A stretch of 33,298 nt of DNA from a bacterium (GTDB lineage: Bacteria; Verrucomicrobiota; Kiritimatiellia; RFP12; UBA1067), in contig JANYBJ010000318.1 of assembly GCA_025360845.1 (NCBI GenBank), positions 1-33,298 of the forward strand, in the 5' to 3' direction. Below the pieces are notes generated by a model, which had not been told where the DNA came from, made no database searches, and saw only the letters and a list, made by a program, of their open reading frames with translations. Positions within the stretch are counted from its first letter, which is position 1. Each line of letters begins with the position of its first letter. Position numbers and translations under genes: made by a program. Below are positions 7,450-14,778 of the stretch, piece by piece.

Positions 7450-7853
7450 TTCTTCTCCGTCGAGATCCCCACTTTAAGAATGCCCACCTTGCGAGCCTCG
7501 TCCAGCACCGCCACGACGTTCTTGAAATCGGCCTTGGCTTCAGCGCTCACGACCACCTTGGGATCTTTCGAGGCGGCCTTGTAGGTCTGCAGCTTGAACG
7601 GCAGTTGCGCCATGCTGACCTTGTCTTTGTTGAAGAAGATCTCGCCGCTCTGGGTCACCGTCAGGGTTGCCGCGCTCTCGCGGTCCTCGATCTTCTCGGC
7701 CGTGCTGGCGCTGGGCAGCTGCACCTGCACGCCCTGATTCTTGGTCATCGAGAGCGACACCATCACGAACGTCGCCAGCAGAAAGAAGATGACGTCGATC
7801 AGGGGAACGATCTCGATGCGGGCCTTCTTGAACTGATACGCTTTAACTCTCAT
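7446..7853 (-). CDS. exbD: ExbD/TolR-family proton-channel subunit (135 aa)
   Basis: This is the partner of ExbB in the inner-membrane motor that energises TonB. A short basic N-terminus precedes a single transmembrane helix carrying the essential aspartate (EIVPLIDVIFFLLATFVM, Asp20). A periplasmic domain follows (about 45-132) with the VVVSAEAKADFKNVVAVLDEARKVG segment found in the family. Length is normal. Start and stop both overlap neighbours through ATGA, with ExbB upstream and TonB downstream. TolR is the alternative label, but there is no tol-pal context here and TonB follows directly. Confidence 0.88.
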   Translation of the reverse strand: MRVKAYQFKKARIEIVPLIDVIFFLLATFVMVSLSMTKNQGVQVQLPSASTAEKIEDRESAATLTVTQSGEIFFNKDKVSMAQLPFKLQTYKAASKDPKVVVSAEAKADFKNVVAVLDEARKVGILKVGISTEKK

Positions 7854-9340
7854 GCGTCTCCTTCCGGTTCATCCGCGTCGTACGGCAGAACCTTTTGCTG
7901 CGCGAGTTCCTTATCCATGATGGGCTTCATCAACAGCTCAAGGTGGCTCATGGCGTCCTCGATCTCATGACGGGCCTTTTCGCACTTGGAGTGCAGGAAG
8001 TTGAGCGGGATCAGAGCGGTCACGGCGATGCCGAGGCCGAAGGTCGTGGCGATCAGCGCTTCGGCGATGCCGCCGGTGATGGCGGTCGGCGCGCTCAGCT
8101 CCGACCCGCCCAGCATGCCGAACGCCGAGATCATGCCGGTCACCGTGCCGAGCAGGCCCAGCAGCGGCGACATGGTGACGACCGTGTCCATCAGGGCGAT
8201 GCCGCGCGTGTAGCGCACCATCTCCTGCGCCGAGGAACGCATGAGCGCGTCGGAAAGCGACTTCTTGCGGTGCCGCAGGGCGTACGTCACGGCGCGGGCC
8301 ACGAAATCCTTGGATTTCTCGCCGGCGAGGATGGCTCCTTCGGGGTCGCCTTTCTCCAGCGCGCCCATGATCGCCCGGATGGTCCGATGGCTGCGCCGGC
8401 CCTTCTCCAGGGCAAGGAACATCAGCCGCTCGAAGATCACGGTCAGCGCCAGCACGGCAAGCGCCAGCAGCGGCCACATGATCGGCCCGCCCTTCTTGAA
8501 GTAACCCCACAGGTTGCCCTTCGCGATCAGCGCCTTGAGCGCGCCGCCCAGGGTCGGGTCCAGCGGCAAGTCGCCCGTTCCCGAGGAGACCAGGCTGGCG
8601 AGGCTCTCGGTCGCGCCCTTCTCCTCGAACGCATGCACGGCCGGCTTGGTTGAACCGCTTCTCGGCAGCGCCAGTCCGGCTGTCTGCCCGTCGGTGGAAG
8701 CGAACAGCGCCACCGGCCCGACCAGCGCGAAGCGGCCCTGATCCACGGTCCCTTGCGCATCCACCGCGGTGCCTTCGAACCGCATGCCGCCGATCAGGCC
8801 CCCGAGGCGGGTGGCGGAGGTCTCGACCAGGGCGAGCTGCCGGTCGAACTTCTGGGCCGGGTCGAGATCCTTGTTCTGAGGCGCGAGCAGCGCCGTCTCC
8901 ACGACCGCTTTGTAGCGCTCCACTTCGCTCGTGTGTACGCGGCCCTCGAAGGAGCGGGCATATTCGTCCAGCAGGCTTGTGACGTAGCTCACCTCGTCCT
9001 GCCGCAGCTTACCCTCCGTCTTGAGGCTGTTCAGCTCCAGGTTGCGGGCGTCCACGGCGCGGCGGGTCTTGTCGTACTCGCGGCGGGCTTCACCGAGTTC
9101 GTCTTCGAGCTGTCCAATCCGTTTGGTCAGCGGGATCTTCTCGTTGGTGATCGTCTCGCGCAACGAGGAAAGATCCTTCGAGCTGGACTGGATCTCCTTC
9201 ATGATGGAGTCGGCCGCCGTCGCCATGGAGGGTGTGGCGGGGGCGGCGGGCGGCTCTTCGGCGTGCGCGTTGCCCGCGCACAGCCACAGCAGACCGGCCG
9301 AGGCGATCAGGGACTTCTCAAACGTGTTGCGAATCTTCAT
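7850..9340 (-). CDS. MotA/TolQ/ExbB-family proton channel with long periplasmic coiled coil (TtpC-like)
   Basis: The protein is two to three times the length of plain ExbB (496 against about 220-250 residues). A signal peptide (residues 1-27, ending NAHA) is followed by a periplasmic region with a coiled coil (about 45-130). A globular beta-rich part comes next (about 165-275, including RFALVGPVALF). The C-terminal channel domain has membrane segments near 288-310, 385-410 and 425-448. The family motif SPLLGLLGTVTGMISAFG (391-408) and the GGIAEALIATTFGLGIAV helix are both present. The architecture matches TtpC of Vibrio TonB2 clusters, which works beside a separate ExbB2. No second ExbB is present here, so this protein probably supplies both functions. 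It overlaps exbD as ATGA. Confidence 0.85.
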   Translation of the reverse strand: MKIRNTFEKSLIASAGLLWLCAGNAHAEEPPAAPATPSMATAADSIMKEIQSSSKDLSSLRETITNEKIPLTKRIGQLEDELGEARREYDKTRRAVDARNLELNSLKTEGKLRQDEVSYVTSLLDEYARSFEGRVHTSEVERYKAVVETALLAPQNKDLDPAQKFDRQLALVETSATRLGGLIGGMRFEGTAVDAQGTVDQGRFALVGPVALFASTDGQTAGLALPRSGSTKPAVHAFEEKGATESLASLVSSGTGDLPLDPTLGGALKALIAKGNLWGYFKKGGPIMWPLLALAVLALTVIFERLMFLALEKGRRSHRTIRAIMGALEKGDPEGAILAGEKSKDFVARAVTYALRHRKKSLSDALMRSSAQEMVRYTRGIALMDTVVTMSPLLGLLGTVTGMISAFGMLGGSELSAPTAITGGIAEALIATTFGLGIAVTALIPLNFLHSKCEKARHEIEDAMSHLELLMKPIMDKELAQQKVLPYDADEPEGDA

Positions 9341-9395
9341 GGTTTTTCTCTTTCTTCCTTAACGGCAAATTCTGGCCACGGGTGTCGGGTGTCGG

Positions 9396-10148
9396 TTACT
9401 GAATCTTCACGGGTAGCGGGACGAACCGCGCCGTGGCCTTGTTCTGCATGATCTGCATGGCGTCGGTCACGCGCGTGGCGAGCTCGTTCGCGGGCAGCCA
9501 CTCCCAGCCGTTGGTGGCGGAAGGCCGGCCGATCCCGGCCTCGCCCTTGGCGCTCACGTAGTAGGCCTGCCCCATGCCGATGTAGAGCGTCTTCACCTCC
9601 GTCGGGCGGCCGTCGCCCAGCGTGCGGATCTCGGTGGACACCGTGATCTCGCCGTTGGCCTTGCCGATCTCGTTCAGGATGCCGATGACGTTCTGGAACC
9701 GCTCCGGCATGCTGGTCTTGGTGTCAGCCGGATTCTGCGGCAGGCGCTGGACCAGCGGCTTCACGCGCTCGCGCACCGGGTCAGGCGTGCGGGCCAGCAA
9801 CTGGGGCAGCCGCGTCTCGAGTCCCGACACCGCCTCCCGCATGCGCGCCACGGCGGCGTTGAGCTGCTCGCTCTGCGCCCGCAGCTCGGCGAACTTGAGG
9901 TCCAGCGCGGCGGTTTCATTGGTCGTCAGCGCGGTCTTGGCCTTCAGCGCCGCGAGATCCTTCTCCAAAACGCTTGCGCGGTCAGCGAGCAGTTCCCTCC
10001 CGAGCCGCCAGTCCTTCTGCTCCTGCGAAATCAGCCGCTTCGTCTCCAGCAGTTTCTCAAGGTTCAGCTTGGCCAGCTCCAGTTCCTCCTGCGCCGTTGC
10101 GATACCTGCCACGAGCATCAACGTGACGATCACCCATTTCTGTCTCAT
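9396..10148 (-). CDS. Periplasmic DUF3450 coiled-coil protein of the TonB cluster
   Basis: A signal peptide (MRQKWVIVTLMLVAGIATA) is followed by a long helix predicted as coiled coil (about 20-110, leucine and glutamate rich). A small C-terminal domain follows, with the YIGMGQAYYVSAKGEAGIG and NGWEWLPA segments characteristic of DUF3450. Members stand immediately upstream of ttpC-like exbB in TonB2-type operons of marine gammaproteobacteria. Their biochemical role is not established; a periplasmic link between motor and transducer is plausible. GAGG lies seven bases before the ATG. It precedes exbB by 55 bases and follows the receptor gene by a similar gap, so receptor and motor may share a transcript. 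Confidence 0.78.
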   Translation of the reverse strand: MRQKWVIVTLMLVAGIATAQEELELAKLNLEKLLETKRLISQEQKDWRLGRELLADRASVLEKDLAALKAKTALTTNETAALDLKFAELRAQSEQLNAAVARMREAVSGLETRLPQLLARTPDPVRERVKPLVQRLPQNPADTKTSMPERFQNVIGILNEIGKANGEITVSTEIRTLGDGRPTEVKTLYIGMGQAYYVSAKGEAGIGRPSATNGWEWLPANELATRVTDAMQIMQNKATARFVPLPVKIQ

Positions 10149-10203
10149 TCTTTTTCCTCAATGACTTGGCGGCTGGTCCCACCGCCCGTTTCAACATGAC
10201 CCG

Positions 10204-13200
10204 TTACCAACTACAGCCCAAAGACAACCCGTAGATTCTGCCCATCGTGTAAGAGGTCCGCGGGAAATCCGCATAGGGCGTGCGGTAAACGGTTTCAATC
10301 GCCGGATCCAACAGATTCTTGAACTCCAGGCCGAGCCGCCAGGTCGGCGAATACTTGTTTTCGTTACGCCTGAATTTGTATCCGATGATGAAATCCAAGG
10401 TCCCGATCGGATTCTCCACGATGGCGGGGAAATAGGTGCCGGGGGAAGCCGTATCGCCGGCGGCATACGTCTCTCCGCGCCAGTTGTAGAACAGCCCCGC
10501 GTTCAAGCCCGTGGACTCGTTTTCAAAGACGAAATTGATGTTCGCAAGAATGTCCGACTGCCCGTCCATGGGCCGTGTTTTATTTTTAATGCCGGCGTCC
10601 AACAGTTGCTTCCTGATGTCGTCACGGTATTGCACTGCGGAGTCTTGCAGGGTCATGTTCCCGCCAAGGGACACCTCTTCTAAGTAGTGACTGAGCCCTC
10701 CGAGGCCTTTGCGGGCTTCAAGCTCAAGCCCTTTAATTTCCGCATCGCCATAATTCTCGGGATAGATGTAATCGACGTCAGGACTGATTGTTGACAGCAC
10801 GGAATATTGGATCGGGTCCTTGATCGTCTTGTAGAAAACACTGCCTGCCACCACATCCGGCTTCTTTTTGTCGGGTCGCCATTCCAGACGGGCATCATAG
10901 TTCTTAAGGGAGGACATCGTCAGATCAGGATTCCCCAGAAAGACCCGCGAAGCGTCGTAATCCATATATTTGACCGGGGTGATCTCCTTGAACATCGGAC
11001 GGGCGATGGTCTCGGAGTATGCCAACCGCAGTGAAATCTCCTCGACCGGCTTCAGATTCACCGCAATTGCAGGCAACACATCCACCTGATCAATGGTGGC
11101 GTCGCCATCCCCTGGCTCAGCCGAATTCCGGGCGATCAATCCCAATTGGTTTTCGTTATAAGCGCCGGGATATTTTTTAATCATCGCTTCCGTCACTTTT
11201 TCATATATATAAAAAGCGCCATTGCCCGTGCCGGCAGCCGGAAACACCTTTGTATTAATTGTTGTGCTCTCGACACGCGCGCCGCCCACAAGATCGATCC
11301 ATTCGGGAAGCGGCGCCCGGCCCATCAAGTACCAGGCGGCAATCTCCTGATCTCCATCGTATTCCGTACTTTCTGAGGAAATGCTCCCCAAAGACATATT
11401 GTCGAGGGCCTCTGAGAAACCGCTGAAATCGCCATCGTTTTTGGCGGGGATCGTCCCCCCGGCGGAATTGTAGATGCGGTTCCGGTACGTCCGCTTAACG
11501 AGATCTGTGAAGAAACCGGACTTGAACCAGCCGGCCCAGCCTTCGGCCACTTCGCAGGGCTGCTTGTAATTGACTTGCCATTGCACATCATCCTCACGCG
11601 TGTCCTGCCACCGGCGTTGAACACCGGTGGTCATGTAGTTCGTACTTCCAACGACAGTCGGTGCGCTCCAAACCGGCGGGTTTGGATACGTTGCACTGTT
11701 GTTAGATACCAGACTGTCCTTTTTGACATAATTCCCTCCCAGTTGACGCCGGTCAGGCTCGATGCTTTCAGCCATGTTATACGATCCGCTCCAATCCAGC
11801 ACGCTGTCGTTCAGCGCCGAAAACTTATGCTCCCCCTCAAGCTGAACGATCCCGTTCGCGTTTTCCGTATACTGTTCGATCACATTGAAGTCGCGGGTTG
11901 TCTGCGCCTCCGAGCGGATCTGTTTGGGATAGAGGATCGGTTTCGGCGGCCGTCCGGGAGTCGTCCCTACCACGACATTGTCAACCCCCGACACATTCGT
12001 GCTTGAGTTGGAGGGCCTGTAGCGGAGTTCCACGGTATCCTTTGCCTGATGGGTATACAGCGTGGTGAACCGGAGGTTGTTATTCTCGTTTTTCGCGCCA
12101 AGTGTGAGACCTGCACTCCACAACTGTTCATCCTGGGAGGTCTCAACCGTCTGTTTTTGCGTCGGGTCCAGTTTGAAGTTTTTGACCTCCTCCGTCTTAT
12201 ACAAGTAATTCTGGACGCCGTCCCGATACTTGTACTTTTGGCTGTATGAGCCCAGTAAGAGTCCGCCGTATTTCCAGTCGTTAGCCTCAACAAGGTCGCC
12301 CACGGCAAATTTGAATCCGGTGTTCGGCGGCGGCGTGCTATTCTTGATCTCGGTGCTGAACTGCTTATCGGCAGAGATGATGCCGTCTTTGGTCTTTTCT
12401 TCTCCGCCTCGCGGATAGATTCCGGTATTCTTATCCCAGAAATTCAGCTTATTCAAGCCACGCATCCCCCCAAAATCATTTCCGCCGCCCTTATACGATT
12501 TGAACTGGTCATTCCCGGTCGCGTTCGAGTCGTATTCGGTGGAAACGCTGGCTTGCAGCACAAACTTATCCGGCATCCCCTTGGTCTTGATGTTGATGCC
12601 GCCCGTCGCGTCACCTTGCTGGTCGGGCATGAAGGTCTTGGAGACCTGCACGCTCTCGATCATGGCAGACGGAATCTGATCCATCGAAACCGCGCGCTTA
12701 TCGCGGTCGGCGTTCGGCATCCTGATCCCGTTGATCGAGGTGGAGGTGTACCGGTCTCCCAGCCCGCGGATGACCGCATATTTGCCCTCTTGAATGGATG
12801 CGCCCGTGACCATCTTCAAAGCGGCGGCGGCCGTGCTGGCCCCCGCTTTGGACATCATGTCCGACCCGACGTTGTCCATCAGGCTGCTGCTTTGGGAGCG
12901 AATATTCAACTGTGTGACTTCGGAGGCGCCTGTTGTGATTTCAAGGTCTTTAATCACGAACTCATCCATGTCGGTGAACGCCCCGTTCAGGCGGACCTCT
13001 TCCGATTTGGCGTCTCCCGCAACCACGACGACCTGACTCAGAACCTTCCTTTCGAAACCGGGCGCGCTGACAACAAGGGTGTATGCTCCGCCAGGCAGGG
13101 CATCGAACAGAACGTTGCCGTCCTCGCCCGACACCATCCTCTTTTCCGCTTCCACGACTTGCACCGTCGCTCCGGCGAGCGGCACGTCCCAGTCTTGGTC

Positions 13201-13356
13201 AACAATGCGTACGCGCAGAGCCCCGATCGCCCCGTTCTGTGCCCACGCACCCGCCGCGCTACACAGAACGCCGAAAATGATTAGACAGACGCTCACAAAC
13301 CCCCTGCACCTGTTCCGACTGCTGACATGAGAACACTTTGGCTCATTCATTGGCAT
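10204..13356 (-). CDS. TonB-dependent outer-membrane receptor with CarboxypepD_reg-like N-terminal domain
   Basis: The product is a 1050-residue gated outer-membrane transporter. The signal peptide is about residues 15-39 (ending AGAWA). A beta-sandwich regulatory-like domain follows (about 45-115, ALRVRIVDQDWDVPLAGATVQVVEA). A candidate TonB box (DEFVIKDLEI, about 131-140) comes next. The plug domain (about 150-260) has KYAVIRGLGDRYTSTSINGI and a typical end, QGDATGGINIKTKG. The rest is a strand-rich barrel ending in tryptophan. The substrate cannot be read from sequence. No SusD partner gene is adjacent, which argues against a Bacteroidota-style glycan system. A Pho-box-like array lies 46-96 bases upstream, and the pst-pho operon and a TonB motor operon flank the gene set, so a phosphorus-containing substrate is my inference. 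Confidence 0.88.
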   Translation of the reverse strand: MPMNEPKCSHVSSRNRCRGFVSVCLIIFGVLCSAAGAWAQNGAIGALRVRIVDQDWDVPLAGATVQVVEAEKRMVSGEDGNVLFDALPGGAYTLVVSAPGFERKVLSQVVVVAGDAKSEEVRLNGAFTDMDEFVIKDLEITTGASEVTQLNIRSQSSSLMDNVGSDMMSKAGASTAAAALKMVTGASIQEGKYAVIRGLGDRYTSTSINGIRMPNADRDKRAVSMDQIPSAMIESVQVSKTFMPDQQGDATGGINIKTKGMPDKFVLQASVSTEYDSNATGNDQFKSYKGGGNDFGGMRGLNKLNFWDKNTGIYPRGGEEKTKDGIISADKQFSTEIKNSTPPPNTGFKFAVGDLVEANDWKYGGLLLGSYSQKYKYRDGVQNYLYKTEEVKNFKLDPTQKQTVETSQDEQLWSAGLTLGAKNENNNLRFTTLYTHQAKDTVELRYRPSNSSTNVSGVDNVVVGTTPGRPPKPILYPKQIRSEAQTTRDFNVIEQYTENANGIVQLEGEHKFSALNDSVLDWSGSYNMAESIEPDRRQLGGNYVKKDSLVSNNSATYPNPPVWSAPTVVGSTNYMTTGVQRRWQDTREDDVQWQVNYKQPCEVAEGWAGWFKSGFFTDLVKRTYRNRIYNSAGGTIPAKNDGDFSGFSEALDNMSLGSISSESTEYDGDQEIAAWYLMGRAPLPEWIDLVGGARVESTTINTKVFPAAGTGNGAFYIYEKVTEAMIKKYPGAYNENQLGLIARNSAEPGDGDATIDQVDVLPAIAVNLKPVEEISLRLAYSETIARPMFKEITPVKYMDYDASRVFLGNPDLTMSSLKNYDARLEWRPDKKKPDVVAGSVFYKTIKDPIQYSVLSTISPDVDYIYPENYGDAEIKGLELEARKGLGGLSHYLEEVSLGGNMTLQDSAVQYRDDIRKQLLDAGIKNKTRPMDGQSDILANINFVFENESTGLNAGLFYNWRGETYAAGDTASPGTYFPAIVENPIGTLDFIIGYKFRRNENKYSPTWRLGLEFKNLLDPAIETVYRTPYADFPRTSYTMGRIYGLSLGCSW

Positions 13357-13386
13357 TTACGCTCTTTTTGTTCCTGGTTGGTCAGA

Positions 13387-13452
13387 AGCATATGGGAATT
13401 CTGTTAGTGTTTTACGTCCGTTCGGTTACGATATTGTTAGACCGCGTGTTAG
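13387..13452 (-). promoter_or_regulatory. Candidate PhoB-dependent promoter of the TonB-dependent receptor
   Basis: On the minus strand, hexamers CTAACA (13452-13447), CTAACA (13440-13435), GTAACC (13429-13424) and CTAACA (13407-13402) fall at steps of 12, 11 and 22 bases. One position in the 11-base register is degenerate. Nine bases separate the last hexamer from TATGCT (13392-13387), a -10 candidate, which would give a leader of roughly 25 bases. The same hexamer type and the same nine-base gap occur upstream of the porin and beta-helix genes. Confidence 0.6.
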
Positions 13453-13475
13453 CCTTCAAACAAACAACGGCAATT

Positions 13476-13510
13476 AATAAACAAGTTGTTTCACCACGAA
13501 GGGCACGAAG
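13476..13510. repeat. Dispersed intergenic repeat, copy 1
   Basis: The core AACAAGTTGTTT (13480-13491) is followed by CACCACGAAGGGCACGAAG. The same core, with the CACGAAG words, occurs inverted at 26201-26237. The core alone recurs at 33144-33155. All copies are intergenic and preceded by an A-rich run. Confidence 0.55.
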
Positions 13511-13521
13511 TCTTTCTGTTC

Positions 13522-13649
13522 AATCTGGAAATCAGGAAGAGAGCGGTGACGCGCAGATGAAGAGGAGGAGTATGAGGAATACTTGCTGAGTGTCTTTCCC
13601 CTGTTCGTCCAACAGCGGAAAACCTTCCTGTTTTCCTGATTTCCAGATT
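13522..13649. repeat. 17-base inverted repeat between the lipoprotein and receptor genes
   Basis: AATCTGGAAATCAGGAA (13522-13538) is repeated in perfect reverse complement at 13633-13649, with 94 bases between. No credible ORF lies inside. It ends 13 bases after the stop of the lipoprotein gene (minus strand). It could fold as a long hairpin in the transcript or be a remnant of a small mobile repeat. Together with copy 1 of the dispersed repeat it fills most of the 300-base gap. Confidence 0.5.
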
Positions 13650-13662
13650 AATTAGAAGACCG

Positions 13663-14694
13663 TTATCTCGCCACCGTTTCGTGTTGTGCCCGCAGGGCGT
13701 AGGTCAAGGCTTCCGCAACCGGCTTGAAATATCCGGGACGGTCGCTTGACCGCTGGATACCCAACTCAAAGGCCTGGGCAATCTCCTCGTGCCCTCGCCC
13801 CGCCGCCGTCTTGGCCTCTGCCAGCATCGCCCACGGGGCGAGGCAGTCTTTCGTATCCTTCGCCTCGAGCATGGCTTGCGCGCGGCTGATCAACTCGTCG
13901 GCCTTTTCTTTCTTACCCAGCCCGGCATAAATCCGGCTGAAGTCCAGAAGCGTCTCGCAATCCGGTTTGGAGGTTGTCTTCTCCAATTCCCCGATTTCCT
14001 GCTGGACGGTTGAATCCCACGGTGTCCCTCTCAAAAGGGGCGCCAGATCCGCGCACAGGCGGAGCCGCTCGACGACCGGAAAATTCAGACGCTTTCCCAT
14101 CAGCAGCTCCATGATCGGCACCCTGTTTGCGTCCTCTTTCGCGCGTTGCCGGAGACACGTCAGCCAATCACAAAAGAAACGGGTGGCCGCCGGCATCCGG
14201 TTGATCTCGTCTTCGGATATCCACTGTTTCATGGCCTGAAAATCCTGGGACTTCTGCCAGCGCCCGGCGACAACCGCAACCAAGAGCGGATTCGTTAAGT
14301 GGATCTGATCCCACTCGTCGATTTTTTTCGCCTCCCGGACGACCGTCTGCATGAGCGAGTCGTGCTTCTCCGCTTTTCCGTATATAGCCTCCGCATAAGC
14401 CTGTTCGATTTCGCAGGCGAGTTTGACCCACAACCGCTCCTGCTCGATCGCGCTCCACTTCTCGAGCTGTTCGAGCTGCCCGCTCAGCGCGGCGGCGTTG
14501 CAAATCCGCACCTTTGTCGTGCCCGCGTCAAGGGGGCTGGGAATCGTGTCCGCCGCTTTCCAGGCGAGTTCCCAGTTGGGATTCGCACGATTTACCTGTT
14601 TTTCATTTTTCGGCGCACACCCTCCGCTCCACACAGTCAACGCGAGCACTCCCAAACCGATCGGATATCCCTTGCCGAAAACTCTTCCAAACAT
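13663..14694 (-). CDS. Putative lipoprotein with helical-repeat body (343 aa)
   Basis: The family is not recognised. The N-terminus has a hydrophobic stretch ending in a plausible but imperfect lipobox (VWSGGC, Cys26), so the mature protein is probably lipid-anchored facing the periplasm or surface. The remainder looks almost wholly alpha-helical. Its last third has TPR-like helix pairs (LLDFSRIYAGLGKKEKADELISRAQAML, WAMLAEAKTAAGRGHEEIAQAFELGI). GGAG lies seven bases before the ATG. It stands between the beta-helix protein gene and the TonB-dependent receptor gene on the same strand. A terminator 22 bases upstream leaves no room for an own promoter, so it is probably expressed by read-through. 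That position suggests an accessory subunit of the receptor system. Confidence 0.65.
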   Translation of the reverse strand: MFGRVFGKGYPIGLGVLALTVWSGGCAPKNEKQVNRANPNWELAWKAADTIPSPLDAGTTKVRICNAAALSGQLEQLEKWSAIEQERLWVKLACEIEQAYAEAIYGKAEKHDSLMQTVVREAKKIDEWDQIHLTNPLLVAVVAGRWQKSQDFQAMKQWISEDEINRMPAATRFFCDWLTCLRQRAKEDANRVPIMELLMGKRLNFPVVERLRLCADLAPLLRGTPWDSTVQQEIGELEKTTSKPDCETLLDFSRIYAGLGKKEKADELISRAQAMLEAKDTKDCLAPWAMLAEAKTAAGRGHEEIAQAFELGIQRSSDRPGYFKPVAEALTYALRAQHETVAR

Positions 14695-14715
14695 AATATT
14701 CTCCTAACAGAGTCC

Positions 14716-14752
14716 AAAAAAACATCCTGCGGCCGCTTGCGCAACCGCAGGA
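14716..14752 (-). terminator. Intrinsic terminator after the beta-helix protein gene
   Basis: On the minus strand the arms TCCTGCGG and CCGCAGGA (plus 14745-14752 and 14725-14732) form a perfect 8-base stem with a 12-base loop. TG and seven T (plus 14716-14722) follow. It begins 27 bases beyond the stop codon at 14779. Some read-through into the lipoprotein gene must occur unless that gene has a promoter I cannot see. Confidence 0.75.
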
Positions 14753-14778
14753 ATTGTCATTTCAACTGCACGTCGCGT

